Below, piece after piece: positions 47,740-57,793 of a stretch of DNA of 64,000 nucleotides (position 1 is its first letter; each line of letters opens with the position of its first letter). A model generated the notes under the pieces. That model saw only the letters and a program-made list of their open reading frames with translations. It searched no databases and was not told the origin of the DNA. The DNA comes from Panopea generosa (taxonomy: Eukaryota > Mollusca > Bivalvia > Adapedonta > Hiatellidae). The position numbers and the translations under genes are program-made. Location: NCBI GenBank assembly GCA_029582155.1, contig CM055895.1, positions 60,613,078 to 60,677,077 on the forward strand, in the 5' to 3' direction.

Positions 47740-49118
47740 TACAGAAATAAAATTACCAGAATAAAATTATATATTCATACATTTTCAGATTAAACGTTCG
47801 ATAAGTGATTTAAATATATTTTGAATAATCAAAATATAAATATGTTGTTTGCTTTCAAATACTAATTTATACGAGAAATAACTAATGAGGCTTAATGTCA
47901 TTCACATGACCTTACGTAAGATCAGACGTACATGTACATGTTGGCATAAATCTGAGTAGAACCGCCGTCTTTCCCCATTAAAATGAAAACCATTCTATTT
48001 TTGTATAAGCTTTCAAATATACTGAAAACTAAGTCCAGTCAGTAAAAATACATGCGAAATCCCATAGGGTACATTTAAAGCCGAATGTGTGCCTGAATAA
48101 GGCAGTGGTATTTTGAAGAAGCAATCTGAAATTGAATTTAGGTTTGTAAAAAAAAAAATCGATGGTTAAATAAAGTATACCAACTTTCATTCTGGTGATA
48201 TCCGTCGTCCTATATCGTTCTTATTTCAATGTAAAGGGAGATAGTGTACCGATTACTTAACTTTCAAGATGGAATGCGTGTACAGTTTTACATTCTTTGA
48301 TGTAAGCTCCGCCAATTTACGCAGTTTCAGTTGTTTAACTAGGCAAATAGTGCTTTTATTTTACAAAATGCTGTTTTACATAAAGAAGCAATAACCTTCA
48401 GCTAGACTTTAGTTTATCTACATACTTCGACAAGTATAGAAATATCGAATTCTTATTTTGTATTATTGTTAAACTTGCATGAAAACACCGACTAAACGTT
48501 TGGATCTGAGTATATTTCTGTTTTTATCGAACGTGTATGCCCACTGGAAAATCCATATCAAACATGTATGCTGCATATGATTACATATATTATACATCAA
48601 GCTAAATAGAAGAAATGTAAACATTGAAGTCCGTTACATTAAACTCAGTTTTATTTATAAAGCAGGAGCGAATACCTGTCACTAAAACATAACTTAACAC
48701 AGAAACTTGAGTTTAGATTTTGCAGTCAGTACTTCATGATACATGATAAGGCAACGACAATTTGAAATAAAAAGAAATATTAGTAAATTGTCATGACTTT
48801 TCATATATGTGTATTACACCGGGAATTGAATAATGCCAACGATTAAACCGATAACTATAAGATGAACTTACGTAATTACATGTACATTCGTACATACATA
48901 TAATATAAACGAATTAATCATGACATCTATCCCCTTTTTATTTAAAAACTGTAATTAAAAACATTTTGATTGTATAACATTAATGAAGTGTACCTATACC
49001 ATACATATTTTAAAACATTAAAAAGTGATTGCCGATAATATACATAGTCTTACGATCGAAAGTACATCATTATGTTATTTGCTATTGATTTGTAATTGCT
49101 ATGCCATATTTCATTACA
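47740..49118. other. Intron 5 of copy 2, unique part
   Basis: AT-rich sequence between exon 6 and the 57-bp array. No other feature recognised. Confidence 0.5.
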
Positions 49119-49119
49119 G

Positions 49120-52100
49120 TTGTTTAGCGTACATACGCGATATAAATAGCTGATTGTATCTATACTATCATTAAAGTTGTCTGGCGTATATACGCGACAT
49201 AAATAGCCAACTATATCTTTACTATAATTAACGTTGTCTGGCCTATATAAGCGACATAAATAGCTGACTATATCTATGCTATCATTAAAGTTGTCTGGCG
49301 TATATACGCGACATAAATAGCCGACTATATCTTTACTATAATTAACGTTGTCTGGCGTATATAAGCGACATAAATAGCTGACTATATCTTTGCTATCATT
49401 AAATTTGTCTGGCGTACATATGCGACATAAATAGCTGATTATATCTAAACTATCATTAATGTTGTCTGGCGTACATACGCGACATAAATAGCCGACTATA
49501 TCTTTGTTATCATTAAATTTGTCTGGCTTACATATGCGACATAAATAGCTGATTATATCTTTAATATCACTTTAGTTGTCTGACGTTCATACGCGACATA
49601 TATAGCCGACTATATCTATACTATCATTAACGTTGTCTGGCGTACATAAGCGACATAAATAGCCGACTATATTTATACTATCATTAAATTTGTCTGGCGT
49701 ACATGTGCGACATAAATAACTGATTATGTCTATAACATCATTAACGTTGTCTAGTGTACATACGGGACATAAATAACTGATTATATCTATACTATCATTA
49801 ACGTTGTCTGGCGTACATAAGCGACATAAATAGCCGACTATATTTATACTATCATTAAATTTGTCTGGCGTACATATGCGACATAAATAACTGATTATGT
49901 CTATAACATCATTAACGTTGTCTAGTGTACATACGCGACATAAATAACTGATTATATCTATACTATCATTAAAGTTGTCTGGTGTGCATACGCGACATAA
50001 ATAGCCGACTATATCTATACTATAATTAAATTTGTCTGGCGTACATATGCGACATAAATAGCTGATTATATCTATATTATCAGTAAAGTTGTCTGGCGTA
50101 CTTTCGCGACATAAATAGCCGAATATATCTATACTATAATTAACGTTGTCTGGCGTTCATAAGCGACATAAATAGCCGACTTTATTTATACTATCATTAA
50201 ATATGTCTGGCGTACATATGCGACATAAATAGCTGATTATATCTATACTATCATTTGCGTTGTCTGGTGTACATACGCGACATACATAGCCGACTTTATC
50301 TATACTATCATTAACGTTGTCTGACGGACCCACGCGACATAAATACTAGACTATATCTATAATATCATTAACGTTGTCTGGCGTGCCTACGTGGCAAAAA
50401 TAGCCGACTATATATTTATATCTATACTATCATTAAAGTTGGCTGGCGGTTATACCCAACTTAAATACTAGACTATATCTATACTATCATTAAAATTGTC
50501 TGGCGTACGTACGCGGCTCAAATACTCGACTTTATCTATTCTATAATCAACGTTGTCTGGCGGACCTACGGGACATATAGAATAGCCGACTATGTCAATA
50601 CTACCATGAACGTTGTCTGGCGGACCTACGGGACATATAGAATGGTCGACTATGTCTATACTATCATGAACGTTGTCTGACGTACCTACGGGACATATAA
50701 AATAGCCGACTATGTCTATACTATCATGAACGTTGTCTGGCGGACCTACGTAGCATAAATACTAGACTATGTCTTTACTATCATGAATGTTGTCTGGCGG
50801 ACCTACGCGACATAAATACAAGACTATGTCTATACTATCACGAATGTTATCTGGCGGACCTACGCAGCATAAATACTAGACCATGTCTATACTTTCACGA
50901 ACGTTGTCTGGCGGACCTACAAAGCATAAATACTATACTATGACTATACTATCATGGATGTTGTCTGGCGGACCTACGCAGCATAAATACTAGACTATGT
51001 CTATATTATCACGAACGTTGTCTGGCGGACCTACGCAACATAAATACTAGGCTATATCTCTACTATCATTAACGTTGTCTGACGGACCTACGCAGCATAA
51101 ATACTAGACTATGACTATACTATCATGAACGTTGTCTGACGGACCTACGCAGCATAAATACTAGACTATATTTCTACTATTATTAACGTTGTCTGACGGA
51201 CCTACGCAACATTAATACTAGACTATATTTCTACTATTATTAACGTTGTCTGACGGACCTACGCAGCATAAATACTATACTATATTTCTACTTTTATTAA
51301 CGTTGTCTGACGGACCTACGCGACATTAATACTAGACTATATCTCTACTATCATGAACGTTGTCTGGCGGACCTACGCGACATAAATACTAGACTATTTC
51401 TCTACTATCATTAATGTTGTCTGGCGGACCTACGCAGCATAAATACTAGACTATATTTCTACTATCATTAACGTTATCTGGCGGACCTAATCGACATAAA
51501 TACTAGACTATATCTCTACTATCATTAACGTTGTCTGACGGACCTACGCAGCATAAATACTAGACTATATCTCTACTATCTTTACGTTGTCTGACGGACC
51601 TACGCAGCATAAATACTAGACTATATCTTTAATATTATTAAAGTTGTCTGACGGACCTACGCGACATTAATACTAGACTATATCTCTACTATCATGAACG
51701 TTGTCTGGCGAACCTACGCGACATAAATACTAGACTATTTCTATACTTTCATTAATGTTGTCTGGCGGACCTACGCAGCATAAATACTAAACTATATCTC
51801 TACTATTATTAACGTTGTCTGGCGGACCTACGCGACATTAATACTAGACTATATCTCTACTATCATTAACGTTGTCTGACGAACCTACGCAGCATAAATA
51901 CTAGACTGTATCTCCACTATCATTAACGTTGTTTGACGAACCTACGCGACATTAATACTAGACTATATATCTTCTATCATGAACGTTGTATGGTGGACCT
52001 ACGCGACATAAATACTAGACTATTTCTATACTATCATTAATGTTTTCTGGCGGACTTACGCGACATAAATACTGGACTATATCTCTATTATCATTAACGT

Positions 52101-52155
52101 TGTCTGACGGACCTACGCAGCATAAATACTAGACTATATATTTACTGTTATGAAT
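49120..52155 (-). repeat. 57-bp minisatellite array D (about 53 units), intron 5 of copy 2
   Basis: Units repeat every 57 bp (landmark CTGGCG at 49181 and 49295, CTGGCC at 49238). Two subfamilies: to about 50330 the unit has GTTGTCTGGCGTACATACGC plus GACATAAATAGCCGACTAT; from about 50550 it has GTTGTCTGACGGACCTACGC plus AGCATAAATACTAGACTAT, with a mixed zone between. The array ends about 12-25 bp from the exon 5 donor. The unit is unrelated to array C in copy 1. Confidence 0.95.
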
Positions 52156-52167
52156 ACAAATATTTAC

Positions 52168-52269
52168 CTTTGGCATAATATGTATCTACAATCTCATCGA
52201 ATTTTCATATCCGACATAATTAGGGTCAAAGTTCTCTTCGACCCACGATGTGTACACACCTGAGTTATG
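52168..52269 (-). pseudogene. TenA-like copy 2, exon 5 (frameshifted)
   Basis: Acceptor AATTGACAG|CATAAC, donor AAAG|GTAAATATT. It reads HNSGVYTSWVEENFDPNYVG and then loses frame by one missing base, reaching TAG. Restoring phase in the analysis gives a tail similar to the copy 1 tail. Many differences from copy 1 show this part was not homogenised. Confidence 0.8.
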
Positions 52270-52354
52270 CTGTCAATTTTAAAAAAATTAAATTAAACAA
52301 ATAAATAAAAAATTCACAAAAGTAAAGTCACAAGTCTTATTTCGTCACATCATT

Positions 52355-52565
52355 ACTACCGGACCCAGATAGAGCAGTCCGTAGTTCAAATCCTCCTCCG
52401 CCACCCCGGTCACAGTGTCTGTTATTATTGATACACGGCATAACGTCTCATCTCTGATTCAGTCGGGAAAATTATCAATGACTTGCACAAATGAGCGTGC
52501 TCGAGTACTGGTATGGTGGCTGTTATCCTCGATGGCATGAAAATGACGTTATGTATGCAAACAAA
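52355..52565 (+). mobile_element. SINE (family 1), partial head, in intron 4 of copy 2
   Basis: A degraded tRNA head (CAGATAGAGCAGTCCGTAGT, TCAAATCCTCC) followed by the family body (CATCTCTGATTCAGTCGGGA, GCGTGCTCGAGTACTGGTAT). Absent from copy 1, so inserted after divergence of this part. Confidence 0.7.
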
Positions 52566-52570
52566 CAAAA

Positions 52571-52697
52571 TCCTCAGTTACACAGTTATAGAACCTGCGA
52601 TGTTTCATCATTCAATGCCATTGCACACAAGTTCATCCCACCTCAGTTATACAGTTATCGAACCTGCGATGATTTAGCATTCAATGCCATTGCATAC
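52571..52697 (+). repeat. 69-bp direct duplication
   Basis: CCTCAGTTACACAGTTATAG...CATTCAATGCCATTGCA occurs at 52571 and again at 52640. The 88-codon ORF across it is not a gene. Confidence 0.85.
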
Positions 52698-52852
52698 ATT
52701 TTATGCGAAATAAGTTACCCTTTGTTACATTTTCTCTTGCGGCCTGGACTTCTATAACCACGAGCATAGATAAATAAGAAATATTTAAAAAAATAAATAA
52801 AATAAGTTGGTTCCTTGTTAACATATTAAGGCTTATCAAATATCCAACTAAC

Positions 52853-53045
52853 CTTTATTTTCTGGAATTCCTTACCGATCCATGGCCACAACTTGAGGCA
52901 GGGAATCATGGCTACAATTGTATAAATGGGTTCCATGGTTTTAGCCACACCGAACTTGTAATCCGTGTAAGCTTGACACCCACTACCAAGTTTCACACAA
53001 GACGAATTAGTCAAGTGCCATTCCTTGTACATGCCAATGGCATAA
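52853..53045 (-). CDS. TenA-like copy 2, exon 4
   Basis: 193 nt, same borders as copy 1. Identical protein up to WPWIGKE, then FQKIK instead of LLEEE, before GTTAGT. The switch from near-identity to divergence falls at about 52865. Confidence 0.85.
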
Positions 53046-53143
53046 CTGTAATAAAGTTTTGATATACGCATTAACATTTCATAGGTATTACAATAAACCA
53101 TACCGGTTGCATTTCCTGTGTTATTAAGTCATTGACCTACCAT

Positions 53144-53435
53144 CATCGTCGAATACCCAAGGGGTATCAATTCCACTACTCTCCATTCATCACCCGTGTG
53201 AAATAACGCTAGCCCTGCGTCGTTTTATTTGAACAGAACAGTACACGATACAGCTAACGTTAATAACTAGCGTTACGATTGGATAACGTTCCCTTCAAAA
53301 AAGCGCGAAGTAGCCAATCATATGTTTGCATTGTGGCTTCGTAGAAACGACGCAAAGCTAGTGCAATGTTCCGCGGGTGATGAATGGAGAGTATCGGAAT
53401 TGATTACGCGTGAGTATCCGGCGCTGCCATACCAT
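53144..53435. mobile_element. MITE-like element, copy 2 counterpart
   Basis: Same TIR element as 32977-33268 at the same intron position, with a few substitutions. Confidence 0.72.
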
Positions 53436-53637
53436 ACGAGTCATCAGAAGTAAATGAGTCACAAAAATAGTGTTACCTAATATAATAAACATGCTTTTCT
53501 ATTCTGCAATAAAAGTCAAACCAAAATGTTTGCTCCACGAGCATTCTGTAAACAATTCTAAACAAGTGTAAGAAAAGTAAATTGTTTTGCTAGATGACAT
53601 TTTGGTAATAAACCAAAAAAAACAAAGAAGAACGGTA

Positions 53638-54010
53638 TTAAATTCTTATCTCCCGCTCAAAAGGGCCATGGACTGAGCAAAACAGGCATTGCCTGTGAAT
53701 GTGGGTACTGAAAAAGCGGCTTATAACCAGACGAGCAGGATTAAAGTGTGACAGTGTGCACGATTGTGGAAAGTATCCGCTATTGCCAGAAGACAGTTTC
53801 TTTATAGATTTTACAATTTCATCATTTGATATTACTTTGTTTAATAAAGAGTTTTCATAAAGGTTATTATTTACTGAGTAAGTATGCAAATCAGTATTTA
53901 CGGCGTTTTTGCCGTATAAGAGCAGTTTCAAATAGTTTCACTATTCAATATCACGTATTAAGCTATCGGAATTAGCAGCTCTGCGATTCTTTGAAGCAAT
54001 GTCATCATAG
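53638..54010 (-). mobile_element. LINE fragment in intron 3 (copy 2)
   Basis: Counterpart of 33470-33840, carrying the same ISNDEIVKSIKKLSSGNSG remnant. Confidence 0.6.
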
Positions 54011-54495
54011 GTTTTTCATAGCATCAATCAAATTCTGTCGGTTTGTTTTCAGATATTTGCCTTAATTTTGATTACATTTACTTTTGATTTTGTTTTTATT
54101 AACTTTATATAACCTCAAGTCATGAAGATATAAAAGAATTCTCGTTTACTTTCATACCACTTAAACTAATTACATTTTTTTAGACATTCGATATAAACAC
54201 CAGTTGTGCGCCAGGTTCGTATACTATGTTATAACTGAAAAGGCATTTGACATAAAACAGGTGAGTGAATCATCTTTGTCACCGATTTTAAAATCAGAAA
54301 AATATTGAAAAAAAATCAGTCAATATTTCGAGCATATTCAGGTCATCACGAATCAAATATCTTACTCAATACAGTATTGTTATGTCTAGCATGTTATAAA
54401 CATTGTTACACGCTAGAAGGGTAAACAGCTCATTTTAATGAAATGATAAGAACTATTCTCCGCTGGACTTTGGAGATTTGACATAAACAGCTTAC

Positions 54496-54631
54496 CCCAT
54501 ATATTTGATAGCTTGTCCAATAAGAAACTCTTTGTCTACGACTGCATCATTCGTAGCCACATTCTGTGAGGCAATCATTAATATGTCCGATTGTTTTTCT
54601 AAGTAAACAGCATCCTGCACAATGTATGCCC
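54496..54631 (-). CDS. TenA-like copy 2, exon 3
   Basis: 136 nt, open. It encodes AYIVQDAVYLEKQSDILMIA. Differs from copy 1 at five bases, changing Asn to Ile, Val to Asp, Leu to Met, Asp to Ala and Met to Thr (copy 1 to copy 2). YxVQD with a hydrophobic x resembles TenA consensus more than copy 1 does. Confidence 0.85.
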
Positions 54632-55251
54632 CTGTAAATAAAGTGGGTTCTCTTTTATTTTATACAATACAATTATTTAATACATTCCGTCTAAGAAATC
54701 ACCCCAAAAGGGAGGTGCTGGTGGGTACAAAAAACATCCCTGACACGTGTTTCATATTGAATATCTAACCATGTCATGATACATGTAATGTATTAATAAA
54801 GGCTCATTACACGTTTAATGACCAGGCAGGTTTGAACTCATGAACTCATAACATATTTTTACTTATTTGTAATGGATAAAGATGCGATATTTTATTTCCT
54901 GCAATGGTATAGGAGAACATAAACATAAATTATATACAATTTGAAATGATTGAACATATACAATTGACAAACAATAGTATTAAATTATAAATACAACATG
55001 TACATGACGATATATAATAAAATAAAAAAAAAGAATGACATTTAACACACAAAACCATAAAACTTTAATATACAAATAACATTATACGATAAGTAAGCAT
55101 TTATTTCAGTAACGTCTGATACATAACAGTTACTTTAAACTAAAACGCACAATGACACATTTTTACATGCTGTCATTTTGTACTACAATAATGATTGTCA
55201 CCACCTAATGATAATCATCATAATCCGTGACGTATTGTCCTATTGGCTACA

Positions 55252-55985
55252 ACCACCAAAGCACCATCAACATGATCAACGTACAAGAAATTAGAATGAG
55301 TAATACATATATACATACAGACAAAATGACAACTGGGGTAACCACCATGGAATCACCAAAGCAACATAAACATGATCAAAATACAATAAATTAAAACAAG
55401 TAATACATACATACAGACATAAAGACAACTTGGGTAACCACCATGGAACCACCAAAGCAACATAAACATGATTAACATACAAGACATTAAAACAAGTAAT
55501 ACATGCAGACAGACGGAATGACAACTCGGGTAACCATCCTGGAAACACCAAAGCAACATAAACATGATCAATATTAAAAAAATTAGAACAAGTTATACAT
55601 ACATACAGACGGAATGACAACTGGGGTAACCACCTGGAAACACCAAAGCAACATAAACATGATCAAAATAAAAGAAATTAAAACAAGAAATACATAAATA
55701 GAGACGGAATGACAGCTGGGGTAACCCCCCTTGGACCACCAAAGTAACATAAACATGATCAACATAAAAAAATTAGAACAAGGAATACATACAGATAGAC
55801 GAAATGACAACTTGGGGTGACCACCCTGGAAACACCAAAGCAACATCAACATGGTCAACATACAAGAAATTAGAACAAGTAATACATACATACAGACGGA
55901 ATAACAACTGGAATAACCACCCTGGAACCACCAAAGTTACATAAACATGATCAACATACAAGAAATTAGAACAAGTAATACATAC
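55252..55985. repeat. ~96-bp tandem repeat in intron 2 (copy 2)
   Basis: Counterpart of 35083-35830, same number and order of units with scattered substitutions. Confidence 0.92.
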
Positions 55986-56002
55986 ATACAGATAGACGGA
56001 AT

Positions 56003-56071
56003 AACAACGACAACGACGACAACGACAACGACGACGACGACGGCGACGACAACAACAACACCACCACCACA
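56003..56071. repeat. (ACG/ACA)n trinucleotide repeat in intron 2 (copy 2)
   Basis: Counterpart of 35836-35909 with a different internal pattern of ACG and ACA units. Confidence 0.95.
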
Positions 56072-56292
56072 GGATATACAACATATTATAACTTTAGTTT
56101 TATTTGAATTTCTGGAATCATCTGCTATTCAAATACATTTTTCTCTGTTTGGAAGAGTCCATATTGTCTCCATTGAAGTATTGCAATATATGATATGGGT
56201 ATGTTTAATTTACTGACTGGTTTTCTGTTATCAGATTTCGAAGTGATTTTATGAATAAAGATATGATCAATGTAAATTAATATAATACAAAC

Positions 56293-56511
56293 CAAACTTA
56301 GTCGGAAGAAGTGTTCCATCCTTTAGACCTTGTATGAAAGGAGTGTCAAGCGCCTTCTCGGCTATTTCTAATGAATCAGCCCACAACCGCTGAGAAAGTG
56401 TTGTGTCTTCTTGTACATTGATATTTGCTGTTTACTTTATAGGATCAGCTACAGCATCGCTGTCTATATCGTTGTAGCTATACTCTACTACTACTGGTTC
56501 GCCAACAGTAC
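56293..56511 (-). pseudogene. TenA-like copy 2, exon 2 with premature stop
   Basis: 219 nt with the same splice borders as copy 1. Coding is interrupted by TAA at 56434-56432. Apart from this, only one silent change (CCG to CCA) was noted. Confidence 0.85.
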
Positions 56512-56844
56512 CTTTGTGAATTGTAATAAATTAGATAGTTTGGTCTGGCCGAATTGTATTTTATTTTAATGTTAGTGATGGGAATGCACACAATGTGATA
56601 TTGATACAGATGACAATACAATTATAAATCTTGACCCAATTCAGACTTAAAATTAAAACATTAAATTTAACTAAAAAAGTTAAAACATTTTTTTTTTGCA
56701 AACTTATAAAATACTTGAACTAAATGCAGTAACATTTCAAATACTTGTTCCATTGATGTTATTATTGTCAGCACAACTTGACAATATTTTTAAATTGTTC
56801 TCTTGCAAACTAGCTCATATCCAATTGTTAAGGAACGCACTTAC

Positions 56845-56908
56845 CTGTAAGAATGACAGCCAAACCAATCCATTGTCCTAATGTTAAAAACATCACTGTT
56901 TTATTCAT
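56845..56908 (-). CDS. TenA-like copy 2, exon 1 (signal peptide)
   Basis: 64 nt, identical to exon 1 of copy 1, ending ACAG|GTAAGT. Confidence 0.85.
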
Positions 56909-56968
56909 TGTTGTGATAAAGTCCAGGTGTGACGCTATTTGTTTTTTATATTGATGCAGTATGCTTGC

Positions 56969-56976
56969 CTTTTATA
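56969..56976 (-). promoter_or_regulatory. TATA box of TenA-like copy 2
   Basis: TATAAAAG, ~61 bp upstream of the ATG, as in copy 1. Confidence 0.65.
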
Positions 56977-57544
56977 CTAATGTCTGGCTCTGAAACAGAC
57001 ATCAAGAAAACTGGACAAATTGCAAACTCGTAACCTTATTTTCGATTATTTGATTCAATTAGTTATACTGTTTTCGCAGCAATGTGTTTCCCCGGATGAT
57101 GTCACTCCGTTCGATCTTTGTGCTTGGACACATCACTAACCGATTTTGGTTAGTGATAATAGCGAGGAGTAGGTAGAATGCATGGACTGTTTTAATAGTT
57201 ATATGCTCATAAATGGTCTCTTATTTCACATTTCCTTGAAGTCGATGTTAATAAAGTTCACATTTTAAATATTTTGAATAAATATATATATTCCTAGATA
57301 GTATATAGTTCATGAATTTTAAAAAATAACAACAAATTAACTTCACCACGAACCATTTTCGTACCGGAAAAATTGTACATCATGACAAACAAATTTTCTG
57401 CAAGAGACGGCACAAACTAATTAAAATAGAACAAATTTAGTGATTTTGAATTCCGTTTCGGAGGAGAAATACTTCATTGCAGTACTTCTGACGTGTTGCG
57501 AGAAAACTTCAAAATAAAATAGTTCTAATGAAAACGTCGTTAAG

Positions 57545-57793
57545 GAGTTGCGGTGATCTAGTGGTTAGCATGCTTGCTCAAAGACCCAGAGGTCCCCGGA
57601 CATTCGTGGAGTTGTTATATTTCAAACGCACACCCACAGTACCTCATTCGGGCAAGATACTGTGAAAGCATGCAATCCTTCGGAGGAGATTTAAAGTAGT
57701 TGTCCGTGCACAGGGAAAGACATATCCAGTGAACCTAAAAGGTCTCACTGAACTTCTATGTTAATCATTGATACAAATGCTCGTTAACCTCCT
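57545..57793 (+). mobile_element. tRNA-derived SINE (family 2), truncated copy
   Basis: Same as 37402-37650. Similarity ends near 57793 (AATGCTCGTTAACCTCC), before the SINE's own end. Confidence 0.65.

Larger units (their letters stand above)
47653..56908 (-). pseudogene. TenA/thiaminase-II-like protein, copy 2, disrupted
   Basis: Six exons: 56908-56845, 56511-56293, 54631-54496, 53045-52853, 52269-52168 and 47738-47653, with the same exon lengths and phases as copy 1. Two defects: TAA at 56434-56432 in exon 2, where copy 1 has TAC (Tyr, about residue 48), and a 1-nt deletion in exon 5 (102 instead of 103 nt, in the YE-FDEI region). It supplies the last exon, LITEEIAKEVYRN, CMNGEYLFFDRAMN and stop, which matches the C-terminal helix of TenA proteins with its acidic active-site residue (Glu of GEYLFF). 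From exon 4 to the promoter it is nearly identical to copy 1; exon 4's end and exon 5 are clearly diverged. Sequencing error could mimic the deletion but less likely the substitution. Confidence 0.82.
52865..57793. repeat. Segmental duplication, unit 2 (unit 1 is 32698-37650)
   Basis: About 4.9 kb that aligns with 32698-37650 at an offset of 20164-20169 with few substitutions and small indels, including exons 1-4, introns, promoter, MITE, LINE fragment and part of a SINE. The left end lies inside exon 4, the right end inside the SINE. Confidence 0.92.

Noticed and set aside
52491-52757. 88-codon ORF
   Set aside because: Spans a SINE end and a 69-bp duplication inside intron 4 of the TenA-like pseudogene.
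55947-56216. Poly-threonine ORF
   Set aside because: Produced by the ACA/ACG trinucleotide repeat; lies on the opposite strand within an intron.
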